Source: Bacteroidota bacterium
Lineage (GTDB): Bacteria; Bacteroidota; Bacteroidia; Chitinophagales; Saprospiraceae
Reading direction: 5' to 3'
Assembly (NCBI GenBank): GCA_008501835.1
Contig: QQUB01000788.1
Span: 1-8,581, forward strand
Length of the DNA: 8,581 nt
The translations under genes were made by a program, and so were the position numbers. The notes beneath the pieces were generated by a model. That model was not told the origin of the DNA. It saw only the letters and a list, made by a program, of their open reading frames with translations, and made no database searches. This document shows positions 1-6,515 of the stretch, piece after piece (within the stretch, counting starts at the first letter, position 1; each line of letters begins with the position of its first letter).

Positions 1-2
1 TT

Positions 3-179
3 GAATATAAGCATAATGATAAAGACAACTTTGAAACAAAAAAGAAATGGGGAAAAGGAACATGGAAAATAAATGAGAATGGAGGTTTGGAACTACAATT
101 TCAAGATAAAAGCAAAGAGATTTTTTCAATAAAAACTTTAAGTCATTCTCAATTGCAAATTGAAAAAATAATAAGGTGA
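3..179 (+). CDS. C-terminal fragment of a possible lipocalin-like protein
   Basis: The frame starting at base 3 is open from the window edge to TGA at 177-179 and gives 58 residues. It reads like a beta-rich C-terminus: a GTWKINENGG turn near residues 18-27 is followed by alternating strand-like stretches (LELQFQD, IFSIKTL, QLQIEKI). The GxW-turn-strand pattern resembles the small exported lipocalin-like proteins common in Bacteroidota, but too little is visible to assign a family. The start and most of the gene lie outside the window. The other two plus-strand frames are interrupted early. A short stem with a T run follows the stop. That this is a real gene end is fairly likely; the lipocalin label is inference. 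Confidence 0.55.
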   Translation, partial: EYKHNDKDNFETKKKWGKGTWKINENGGLELQFQDKSKEIFSIKTLSHSQLQIEKIIR

Positions 180-183
180 GTAG

Positions 184-201
184 AAGCACAGAACTGCTTT
201 T
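184..201 (+). terminator. weak hairpin and T run after the upstream gene
   Basis: AAGCA (184-188) can pair with TGCTT (195-199) across a 6-base loop, and the sequence runs into TTTT (198-201). It lies 5 bases after the stop codon of the partial gene, where a terminator is expected. The stem is only 5 base pairs, so the call is weak. Confidence 0.3.
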
Positions 202-225
202 AATCAAAAACATTAATTAGCAGAC

Positions 226-269
226 CTTAACCACAGGGGACACAAAGAAGGCACAGGGAGCACTGAGAA
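226..269. repeat. purine-rich CACAG/GACAC degenerate repeat
   Basis: The stretch is built from variants of CACAG, GACAC, GCACAG and GCACT separated by purine runs. Very similar CACAGAG/GACACAG strings are familiar as intergenic repeats in many environmental bacterial genomes; that is recalled knowledge and was not searched. There is no open frame and no protein-like reading. Copy number in this genome cannot be seen from one window. Confidence 0.4.
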
Positions 270-293
270 TTAAAATGAAACTTTGGGACTGTT

Positions 294-314
294 CAAAGTT
301 CCAAGTTTAAAGTG
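294..314. repeat. three degenerate heptamers, consensus NAAAGTT
   Basis: CAAAGTT (294-300), CCAAGTT (301-307) and TAAAGTG (308-314) are consecutive 7-base units. The first unit also pairs with AACTTTG at 279-285, giving a 7-base-pair inverted repeat with an 8-base loop. The stretch is short and degenerate and counts mainly because other 7-base-period arrays occur in the window. Confidence 0.35.
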
Positions 315-473
315 TTATTGATTTCCAAGGGTTTACAAGATTATGGACACTGTTAATTGAATTACCCCGAAACTCTTAGAATCATTTGATACTAATTCTA
401 TCTACATTCTTAACTACAAAGAGTTTATAATTCTTAGAAGCTATATGGCTTTGACTTTTGGAATTTATTATAG

Positions 474-606
474 GTCATTTTTTACCCAATCAAGGCGCAA
501 AAGCCGGAGTCTAGCAGCGCTAAATGAGGATTTTTGTAAACGGCCTTCCTGCGGTCGGCAGGCAGGCGATGAGTGACTGAAAAAGGGGCATAACAAAACC
601 GAAGAG
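474..606. repeat. possible intergenic repeat element with nested hairpin
   Basis: This non-coding block is richer in GC than its AT-rich surroundings and carries many short GCGC, GGC and GCC pieces (about 495-522), then GAGGATTTTTG, then a hairpin block, then AAAAAGGGGCATAACAAAACC. Inside it, 544-552 and 558-566 form 9-base inverted arms with one mismatch and a 5-base loop (core CCTGC / GCAGG). The composition and layout look like a dispersed intergenic element rather than a gene. That is an impression; only a genome-wide copy count would establish it, and the ends given are approximate. Confidence 0.3.
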
Positions 607-725
607 TTAAACTCAAATAGCTTCTTAAACTCAGATATTACTACAATCTCATTCTATAGTCTTTCCCGCGAGGATAACTCGTTTGGAAGAAGTTTGCCTG
701 GATATAGCCTGCTTCGGGTTTTGAA

Positions 726-753
726 CTCTACACCCTGCACTATGCACTTTGCA
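726..753. repeat. four degenerate heptamers, consensus CNNTGCA
   Basis: CTCTACA, CCCTGCA, CTATGCA and CTTTGCA follow one another without gaps from 726 to 753. The last three keep TGCA exactly. This is a short 7-base-period array that ends 2 bases before an A run and the hairpin at 761-794. Confidence 0.5.
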
Positions 754-755
754 TT

Positions 756-794
756 AAAAAAAACCGGCCCGCGTAGGAAGCACGAGACCGGTTT
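756..794 (-). terminator. Rho-independent terminator-like hairpin on the minus strand
   Basis: AAACCGG (761-767) is the exact inverse of CCGGTTT (788-794), with a 20-base loop. Read on the minus strand, the stem is followed by eight T (the A run at 756-763, partly within the stem), which is the layout of an intrinsic terminator. On the plus strand only TTT follows. No convincing minus-strand gene lies immediately upstream of it (800-1112), so what it would terminate is unknown. It could serve an unrecognised small RNA, a decayed gene, or act as a two-way barrier ahead of the GH2 gene. Confidence 0.45.
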
Positions 795-964
795 GAAAGA
801 GTGTTTTACGCAATGAAAAGTAGAAGTTGCTTTATTCCGGATAGTTGTTCATAGGGATTTTTGACTTTGGCCGGTCCCGGAATTGCAAAGGAAATTTTTC
901 CCTTCCAAATGCTCAGAACGCCTTTCTCATTTCTTTTTCAGGGTTATTATCAACCGTTGTGGTT

Positions 965-993
965 CTGGTTTTCTGTTGTTTACATTAGCTTTA
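965..993 (+). promoter_or_regulatory. candidate Bacteroidota-type promoter for the GH2 operon
   Basis: TAGCTTTA at 986-993 matches the Bacteroidota -7 box TAnnTTTG at all but the last base. A poor -33 element (CTG, 965-967) lies 18 bases upstream. Transcription would start near 1000 and leave a leader of about 110 bases. A second candidate is TTTG at 1050-1053 with TATTTTGG at 1069-1076, but its 15-base spacing is too short. Neither is strong. Confidence 0.25.
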
Positions 994-1112
994 TGCAGCG
1001 GAATGAAAAAAGGTTACTGTCAGGTTCGTTTTTTTTCAAGAACAATGAATTTGTCTTGCATAAAATTGTATTTTGGACCCTTCACAATTGTTTTAAAACA
1101 GAAGAGCTTACC

Positions 1113-3542
1113 ATGATTTCAAAATTCTTTCCTACTGTTCTTTTTATATTGCTAAATTTTGTCACAATAGCCCAGGTTCGAACCGTAGAACTCATATCAG
1201 ATGGCTGGAAATTCCAAAAAGGTGAACAGTCGCAGGCACACCTTCCTGAATTTGATGATTCCGGTTGGGAAAACGTCAAAGTGCCTCATGACTGGGCCAT
1301 TGCCGGACCTTTTGAAGTTGAGGGAGATGGTAATACCGGAAAACTTCCATGGAAGGGACAAGGCTGGTATCGTAAAACACTCGACCTGCCTCAATCCCTG
1401 AAGGGAAAGCGGCTGTACTTGATTTTTGATGGAGTGATGGCCTTCCCAAAGGTTTATATCAATGGGAAATTTGCTGGTGAATGGGATTATGGCTACAACT
1501 CTTTTTATTTGGATATTACTGATTTTGTCAACCCGGAGGAACCGAACCTTTTGGCGGTTCATGCAGATACGCGTCCTCATGATAGCCGATGGTATCCCGG
1601 AGCAGGAATTTACCGAAAGGTACAATTGGTTGCAGTAAACCCGGTACATGTGGATATTTGGGGGACTTATATTACTACCCCAATCGTCAAACCACATTTT
1701 GCAGATGTTCAGCTTGCAACGACCGTTAATAATTTCAGTGGACAGGAAAAAGAGGTTAAGGTGGTCCATATGCTAATTAATGCGATGGGTAATGTAGTTA
1801 CCTCAAAAGAGATCAAAGACTTAATACTCGCGGACCGGCAAAAGGTGCTTGAAACAACCATCACTCTTGCAAATCCACGGTTATGGGACATTGACGACCC
1901 GCATCTGTATACAGTTAAGACGAAGATTTATGATACGAATAAATTGGTGGATGAATATGAGTCGACTTTTGGGGTCAGAACAATTCGCTTTACTGCGGAT
2001 CATGGATTTTATTTGAATGACTGCAGAGTACAATTAAAAGGGGTTAACTTACATCACGACCTGGGGCCATTAGGAGCTGCGTTCAATAAAAGAGCCATGG
2101 AACGTCAATTAGAAATAATGAAGGATATGGGGTGTAATGCCGTCCGGTCTAGTCATAATACCCCGGCTCCCGAACTGCTGGACCTTTGTGATCAAATGGG
2201 CCTGTTGTTTGTTAATGAAATATTTGACAAATACGATGCAAAAGCAGGCATTGTCGATACCACAGATTTCGATGATTTTACGCACAGGAATATGAGAAAT
2301 TTCGTAGTAAGGGATAGAAACCATCCCTCCATTTTTCTGTGGAGTGTAGGTAATGAAATTGGTGATGTTCAGTGGAATATCAAGGGAGGGTTCCACAAAC
2401 TTCGTACTATGATCAATTACCTGGAAAAATACGACGATACTCGACCCAATACCCTTGTTTGCGACAGTAAACAAAGTGCAACTCTTGGGCATTGGAAGTA
2501 TTACGATGTTCACAGTTGGAATTATGGTCGCCGATACAGCCTGGCCCGACAACTGGAACCCAATAAATCGGTTATCATCAGTGAATCGGCTTCTACTCTG
2601 AGTACACGTGGGTTTTATGAATTCCCTTTACCAGAAGATAAAACAGCCTTTACAAATTCACTTCAGGTCAGTTCCTACGATCTCAACGCTCCCTATTGGG
2701 CAGAGGTAGCAGACGATGATTTTATGTGGCAGCAACAAGAGCCCTACATTGCCGGGGAATTTGTCTGGACAGGGTTTGATTATCTTGGAGAACCAACTCC
2801 CTACAATAATAAATGGGTGAAAGAAAAAGGTATGACGGACAAGGAAGCCTCCAGAAGTTCCTATTTCGGAATTGTGGATTTGTGCGGTATCCCAAAAGAT
2901 AGATATTACCTTTACAAAAGTTACTGGAAGCCGGAAGAGACAACTATTCACATTTTGCCACATTGGAACTGGTCGGATAGAGTAGGAGAGGTGACGCCTG
3001 TTTTTGTGTACACCAATGGTGATTGCGCAGAGTTGTTTTTGAATGGGAAATCACTTGGAAAACAGTGTAAGGATCCAAAGTCAAATAATTCTGTGGAGCG
3101 TTTCAGATTGATGTGGAAGGATGTGATTTATGAACCAGGAGAATTGCTGGTTGTTGCTTATAAAGAAGGAATTGAGATTGGCAGGCAAACTATGAAAACA
3201 GCCGGAGAACCTCATGCTTTAAGGATTACTCCTGATCGTATAGAGCTATCAGCTGATGGAGAGGACTTAAGTTTCGTACTGGTGGAAGCAATAGACAAAG
3301 ATGGAATGCCATGTCCATTAGCGAATGAAGAACTCAGGGTAAAGGTCAAAGGAGCTGGAAAACTCCTAGCCGTTGGAAATGGAAATCCTCAATCCATGAA
3401 TGCCTTTTCCTCTGAAACGGTGGATTTATTTTTCGGAAAGGCCATGGTCATTATTGGAGCTGAGACAGCACCAGGGGAAATTGAAGTCGATATCAGGGCT
3501 TCGGGTTTGAAATCCAAAAAAATAACTATCAAATCAAAATAG
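1113..3542 (+). CDS. exported GH2 beta-galactosidase
   Basis: This is a glycoside hydrolase family 2 retaining enzyme of 809 residues, most likely an exo-acting beta-galactosidase. I chose ATG 1113 because it gives a signal peptide (hydrophobic 7-20, probable cleavage at TIA|Q, 20/21); a TTG at 861 would add 84 unconvincing residues. Domain order: sugar-binding jelly roll (about 24-175, with GQGWYRK 82-88 and RWYPGAGIYR 159-168), immunoglobulin-like domain (about 178-288), TIM barrel (about 290-600), a DUF4982-like segment (about 612-690) and a C-terminal Ig-like domain (about 700-805). The expected acid/base is E415 in GNEIG and the nucleophile E491 in ISESAS; NLHHD (312-316) and RSSHNTP (345-351) are also conserved. 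The galactanase starts 5 bases after its stop, so the two are surely co-transcribed. GH2 also includes mannosidases and glucuronidases; the GH53 neighbour favours galactose. The family is very secure, the substrate likely. Confidence 0.93.
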   Translation: MISKFFPTVLFILLNFVTIAQVRTVELISDGWKFQKGEQSQAHLPEFDDSGWENVKVPHDWAIAGPFEVEGDGNTGKLPWKGQGWYRKTLDLPQSLKGKRLYLIFDGVMAFPKVYINGKFAGEWDYGYNSFYLDITDFVNPEEPNLLAVHADTRPHDSRWYPGAGIYRKVQLVAVNPVHVDIWGTYITTPIVKPHFADVQLATTVNNFSGQEKEVKVVHMLINAMGNVVTSKEIKDLILADRQKVLETTITLANPRLWDIDDPHLYTVKTKIYDTNKLVDEYESTFGVRTIRFTADHGFYLNDCRVQLKGVNLHHDLGPLGAAFNKRAMERQLEIMKDMGCNAVRSSHNTPAPELLDLCDQMGLLFVNEIFDKYDAKAGIVDTTDFDDFTHRNMRNFVVRDRNHPSIFLWSVGNEIGDVQWNIKGGFHKLRTMINYLEKYDDTRPNTLVCDSKQSATLGHWKYYDVHSWNYGRRYSLARQLEPNKSVIISESASTLSTRGFYEFPLPEDKTAFTNSLQVSSYDLNAPYWAEVADDDFMWQQQEPYIAGEFVWTGFDYLGEPTPYNNKWVKEKGMTDKEASRSSYFGIVDLCGIPKDRYYLYKSYWKPEETTIHILPHWNWSDRVGEVTPVFVYTNGDCAELFLNGKSLGKQCKDPKSNNSVERFRLMWKDVIYEPGELLVVAYKEGIEIGRQTMKTAGEPHALRITPDRIELSADGEDLSFVLVEAIDKDGMPCPLANEELRVKVKGAGKLLAVGNGNPQSMNAFSSETVDLFFGKAMVIIGAETAPGEIEVDIRASGLKSKKITIKSK

Positions 3543-3547
3543 AGCAG

Positions 3548-4621
3548 ATGTACAGGTACTTAGTATTCGTTTTGTTTTTAGCTTTGGCATGTTCGAAACC
3601 AGAACCCGACCAGCCTGACCCTTTCGAGGTAGATTTTAGCCTGGTCAGAGGAGCAGATCTTTCTCAATTGCCAAAAATCCTGGAGACCTCCAATGCCGCC
3701 TATTTTAATGCGGAGGGAGAATTTGAAGATTTGTTGACAACCTTTAAATTAAATGGGGGCAATACTGTTCGGCTAAAGTTATGGCATTCTCCCGGAAATG
3801 GTTATTCAGGTTTTGAGGATGTAAAGGCATTTGCCAAAGAAATTGAAGCTGAGGGATTAAAAGTCTGGTTGACGGTCCATTATTCAGATACCTGGGCTGA
3901 TCCTGGTGCTCAGACAACACCTGCGGCCTGGCAGGGACTTAGTTTTGAGCAAGTAAAGGATAGCATGTATGCTTATACGGCTAGAATCATGACCGAGATT
4001 CATCCGGAATACATTCAAATAGGCAACGAAAACAATTCAGGGATTTTATATCCTCATGGAAAAATCAGCAATAATCAGGTTCAATTCAAGGAACTTCTCG
4101 CAACTGGATTGCAGGCGGTAAGAGATAACGATCCGGAGGCGCAAACCATCATTCACTTTGCTGGTATCAGTGGAAGTACATGGTTTTATGATATTGTAGG
4201 AGATCTGGACTTTGATTTGATAGGGTTGTCCTATTATCCTTTTTATCATGGAAAGGATCTGGATCTTTTGGTACAGACGATTGATAATCTTGCAACAGCG
4301 CACGATAAGGATGTTATTATAGCTGAGACAGCCTATCCCTGGACCCTGGACTGGAACGATTGGACCAATAATATCGTTGGCAGTGATGATGATCTGATTT
4401 TACCGGATTATCCGGCTACTCCTGAAGGGCAAAAAGATTTTATCAATAGAATAAAACAGATTGTTACGGATGCGAACAGGGGCGTTGGTTTCTGTTACTG
4501 GGGGGCCGAACTCATCGCATTTGATGGAGCACAATCCCAGGATGGATCACCGTGGGAGAACCTGGCTCTTTATGGCTTTAATAATCGTGCCTTACCTGTG
4601 ATGGAAGCTTTTGAAAAATAA
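3548..4621 (+). CDS. GH53 endo-beta-1,4-galactanase, probable lipoprotein
   Basis: Family 53 endo-beta-1,4-galactanase of 357 residues, which cuts internal bonds in beta-1,4-galactan of pectin side chains and type I arabinogalactan. A hydrophobic leader (4-14) ends at C15 (ALAC), pointing to a lipoprotein; the lipobox is imperfect because L is at -2 and A at -3. The following SKPEPDQPDP is acidic and proline-rich, as in linkers of surface-exposed Bacteroidota lipoproteins. The barrel runs from about 30 to 355. Family landmarks are RGADLS (34-39), GGNTVRLKLW (70-79), HYSDTWADPGAQ (111-122), GNE with acid/base E161, IIAET with nucleophile E260, and CYWGAELI (316-323). The length suits a single catalytic domain with no binding module. 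It is the second gene of the operon and would feed oligosaccharides to the GH2 enzyme upstream. The assignment is very secure; surface display is inferred. Confidence 0.95.
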   Translation: MYRYLVFVLFLALACSKPEPDQPDPFEVDFSLVRGADLSQLPKILETSNAAYFNAEGEFEDLLTTFKLNGGNTVRLKLWHSPGNGYSGFEDVKAFAKEIEAEGLKVWLTVHYSDTWADPGAQTTPAAWQGLSFEQVKDSMYAYTARIMTEIHPEYIQIGNENNSGILYPHGKISNNQVQFKELLATGLQAVRDNDPEAQTIIHFAGISGSTWFYDIVGDLDFDLIGLSYYPFYHGKDLDLLVQTIDNLATAHDKDVIIAETAYPWTLDWNDWTNNIVGSDDDLILPDYPATPEGQKDFINRIKQIVTDANRGVGFCYWGAELIAFDGAQSQDGSPWENLALYGFNNRALPVMEAFEK

Positions 4622-4645
4622 TACTATTAAAAAACCAAATTGAAA

Positions 4646-5824
4646 ATGGGCGTATTGTTAGGAATGTTCATTGGCATTGCCGGCATCCTTGGAGTGTTGG
4701 TGTTCAGGTCATTGACTACTTTTTTTCATGAGTTGGGACATGCCATTCCTGCTTTGATGTTTACCCGCCAGCCTGTTACGGTTTACGTAGGTTCCTATGG
4801 AGATATTTCCAATAGTTATCAATTAAACCTTGGGCACATTAAGATCTATTTCAAATGGAATTTACTGGACTGGAAGATTGGCCTGTGCCGGCATGAAGGT
4901 GTGGATAATTTTTGGCAAAACCTGATCATCCTGTTAGGTGGCCCCTTTGCCAGTTTGATTATAGCTGTACCCTTGATTTGGCTCATGGCAACCCAATCGC
5001 TTACCGATGGTCAGATCACTATTATTATGATTTTTGTAGCGGCTGCCTTAATTGATCTGGCGGTCAATCTGTGGCCTTCGGCAAGTGGATTTAAATTGCA
5101 TGATGGAGGATTAGCTTATAGTGACGGATATATCATTATTCTTCTATTATCGAGGCTGTCGCTTTCTGAAGAGTACCTTCAGATGGAAAAGAAATATGAG
5201 GAAGGTAAATATGATGAGGTCAGGCAATGGTGTGAGGAGCAAATATCAAAAGCAGAAAAGCCGCCGGTTCAGGAATATTCCTTGTTGATTGAGACTCAAA
5301 AGGCTATGGGACTTTACAGGGAGGCACTGGACACCTACAAGGAGTTTGGAAATAATGGAAAACTGCAATTAAATGATTTTAAAGAAATTGGGGAACTTCA
5401 TGTAAAGGTTAATGAATTTATGGAGGCCTTAAAATATTTTAACCACTGTCTTTATTACAATTATTCAGATGCCGATACGCTTAATAAACGCGCTGAAGTG
5501 TACATTGAAATGAGCAACTTTGAGGAGGCCATAAATGACTTGAATGCGGCAATTCATTATCAGCCGGGGGTAGCTGAAATGCATTTGAACCGTAGCCTTG
5601 TTAAAATAAAAACAGGAAAATTAGCGGACGCTTTGGAGGATTTAACTATAGCGGAACAATTGACCGGGGACAATCCATTACTTGCTTATTATTATGGACT
5701 TTATCATCATGAGGGTCGTGATATGTCCAGGGCGTTGAACTTTTTTAAAAAGGCTAAAGAACAAGGTGTGGAACGCCATGATCTGGATTACCGGATCGGA
5801 ATTCTTGAAGATGAATTGAAATAA
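4646..5824 (+). CDS. membrane M50-like metalloprotease with TPR repeats
   Basis: A 392-residue protein joining an M50-type (site-2 protease-like) membrane domain to a TPR region. I took ATG 4646; TTG 4640 would add two residues. A hydrophobic segment (4-20) leads into HELGH (28-32), the zinc-binding HExxH motif, with H28 and H32 as ligands and E29 as catalytic base. Further hydrophobic segments lie at about 92-114 and 123-141. NLWPSASGFKLHDGG (141-155) matches the family's second motif (NxxP...DGG), in which D153 would be the third zinc ligand. From about 173 to the end the protein is helical and hydrophilic with five or six TPR units, clearest at 277-310 (MSNFEEAINDLNAAI) and 311-344. TPRs usually mediate protein contacts. 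It lies 24 bases after the galactanase and 135 bases before the sigma factor gene, so it could be the tail of the galactan operon or belong with the regulators. Substrate unknown. Confidence 0.8.
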   Translation: MGVLLGMFIGIAGILGVLVFRSLTTFFHELGHAIPALMFTRQPVTVYVGSYGDISNSYQLNLGHIKIYFKWNLLDWKIGLCRHEGVDNFWQNLIILLGGPFASLIIAVPLIWLMATQSLTDGQITIIMIFVAAALIDLAVNLWPSASGFKLHDGGLAYSDGYIIILLLSRLSLSEEYLQMEKKYEEGKYDEVRQWCEEQISKAEKPPVQEYSLLIETQKAMGLYREALDTYKEFGNNGKLQLNDFKEIGELHVKVNEFMEALKYFNHCLYYNYSDADTLNKRAEVYIEMSNFEEAINDLNAAIHYQPGVAEMHLNRSLVKIKTGKLADALEDLTIAEQLTGDNPLLAYYYGLYHHEGRDMSRALNFFKKAKEQGVERHDLDYRIGILEDELK

Positions 5825-5932
5825 TAGTATTTTACAGCCCGATAGCATATGTTTCTCTCCCGATTTCCCGTTAACTATTTTCAGAAGTTCACATCGAAAC
5901 AAAAAATCTTTAAAAAATAGTTTATCTGTTTT

Positions 5933-5955
5933 GTAACCTAAACCGAAACCCGCTC
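5933..5955 (+). promoter_or_regulatory. weak candidate ECF-type promoter before the sigma gene
   Basis: GTAACC at 5933-5938 resembles the AAC-containing -35 element typical of ECF promoters, and CGCTC at 5951-5955 could be a poor -10 element. The 12-base spacer is short and the start codon follows almost at once at 5960, so the transcript would be nearly leaderless. No good TAnnTTTG box is visible in 5825-5959. Offered only as a possible autoregulatory site. Confidence 0.15.
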
Positions 5956-5959
5956 ATTA

Positions 5960-6508
5960 ATGAACAAAAGCAAGTATCAGAACGACGAAAAATTACTTGA
6001 GCAACTCGCAGGAGGCGATGACAGGGTTTGGAAAGCATTTTATGAGAACGTCCGTGATGTTTTTTGCGGTCATTTCATGAAGTATGCTGGTATTGACCCA
6101 CCTAAGGCCCTGGAACTGCTGCATGAGGCGATGGTGATCTTTCATCGTAAAGCGGTCAGTGGCAATCTGCAACCTCCCCTTCAATCGCTTTTAAGTACCT
6201 ATCTGATCGGAATTGGTAAAAACCTTTGCAGACGAAAAGGTTTTAAACTTGCCGATGAAGGAGAGGACAGCCTGAAAAACCTGGCAGATGATTGGATCAC
6301 TGAACACGAACAAGTCGAAGAAAACGCAGCTATTGTAAAGAATCTCCTTGGAAAAATAGGGGAACCATGCAAATCTCTGCTCACTATGTTTTACCTAAAA
6401 GGGTTTAGCATGGAAGCCATTGCCAATAATATGGGAATGCCTTCACCGGGAGCAGCGAAAAAGAAAAAATTTGATTGTCTCAAAGCCATAAGGCAAATGT
6501 TAGGATAA
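5960..6508 (+). CDS. ECF-type RNA polymerase sigma factor
   Basis: A 182-residue protein with the two-domain layout of ECF sigma factors, which direct RNA polymerase to a small regulon. Region 2 covers about 15-95: LLEQLAGGDDRVWKAFYEN at the start, an acidic helix near 50-62, and LSTYLIGIGKN (78-88), which stands where ECF factors have the WLyrIArN-like motif. An acidic linker (about 98-122) follows. Region 4 covers about 125-181, with a helix-turn-helix around FSMEAIANNMGMPSPGAAKK (149-168); the KKKK run (167-170) is unusually basic and may help bind the -35 element. Only regions 2 and 4 are present. The gene starts at ATG with no clear Shine-Dalgarno site, and the membrane protein begins 7 bases after its stop, a typical sigma and anti-sigma pairing. 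Sequence divergence from textbook ECF factors is considerable, but the fold assignment is secure. Confidence 0.88.
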   Translation: MNKSKYQNDEKLLEQLAGGDDRVWKAFYENVRDVFCGHFMKYAGIDPPKALELLHEAMVIFHRKAVSGNLQPPLQSLLSTYLIGIGKNLCRRKGFKLADEGEDSLKNLADDWITEHEQVEENAAIVKNLLGKIGEPCKSLLTMFYLKGFSMEAIANNMGMPSPGAAKKKKFDCLKAIRQMLG

Positions 6509-6515
6509 AACAAAA

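Larger units (their letters stand above)
180..1112. other. 933-base non-coding region upstream of the GH2 gene
   Basis: No frame on either strand gives a convincing protein. The reading frame of the GH2 gene stays open upstream to a TTG at 861, but the added 84 residues look random, lie ahead of a clear signal peptide, and overlap a second unrelated 77-codon open frame (883-1116). The region holds the short repeats, the possible intergenic element and the minus-strand terminator-like hairpin listed separately. The rest (about 315-473 and 607-725) is AT-rich with nothing recognisable beyond a small palindrome at 604-614. Confidence 0.6.

Noticed and set aside
604..614. Palindrome GAGTT-A-AACTC as an operator, with TTAAACTCA repeated at 625-633
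   Set aside because: Too short, AT-rich and about 500 bases from the nearest gene start, so chance is the simpler explanation.
837..912. Remnant of a minus-strand gene ending before the hairpin at 761-794
   Set aside because: The short minus-strand reading is cut by a stop after about 26 codons and matches nothing I recognise.
861..1112. 84-residue N-terminal extension of the GH2 protein from TTG 861
   Set aside because: The extension has no family resemblance and would bury a clear signal peptide that begins at ATG 1113.
883..1116. 77-codon plus-strand open frame upstream of the GH2 gene
   Set aside because: It overlaps the GH2 start, has odd composition and no recognisable motif apart from a chance hydrophobic run.
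1197..1769. 190-codon minus-strand open frame inside the GH2 gene
   Set aside because: It is antisense to a clearly coding frame with conserved GH2 motifs and has no protein-like features of its own.
2109..2552. 147-codon minus-strand open frame inside the GH2 gene
   Set aside because: Shadow of the GH2 catalytic domain on the opposite strand.
5825..5885. Terminator after the M50-TPR gene from AATAGT and ACTATT
   Set aside because: The arms are 6 bases long and nearly 50 bases apart, with no stable stem and no real T run.
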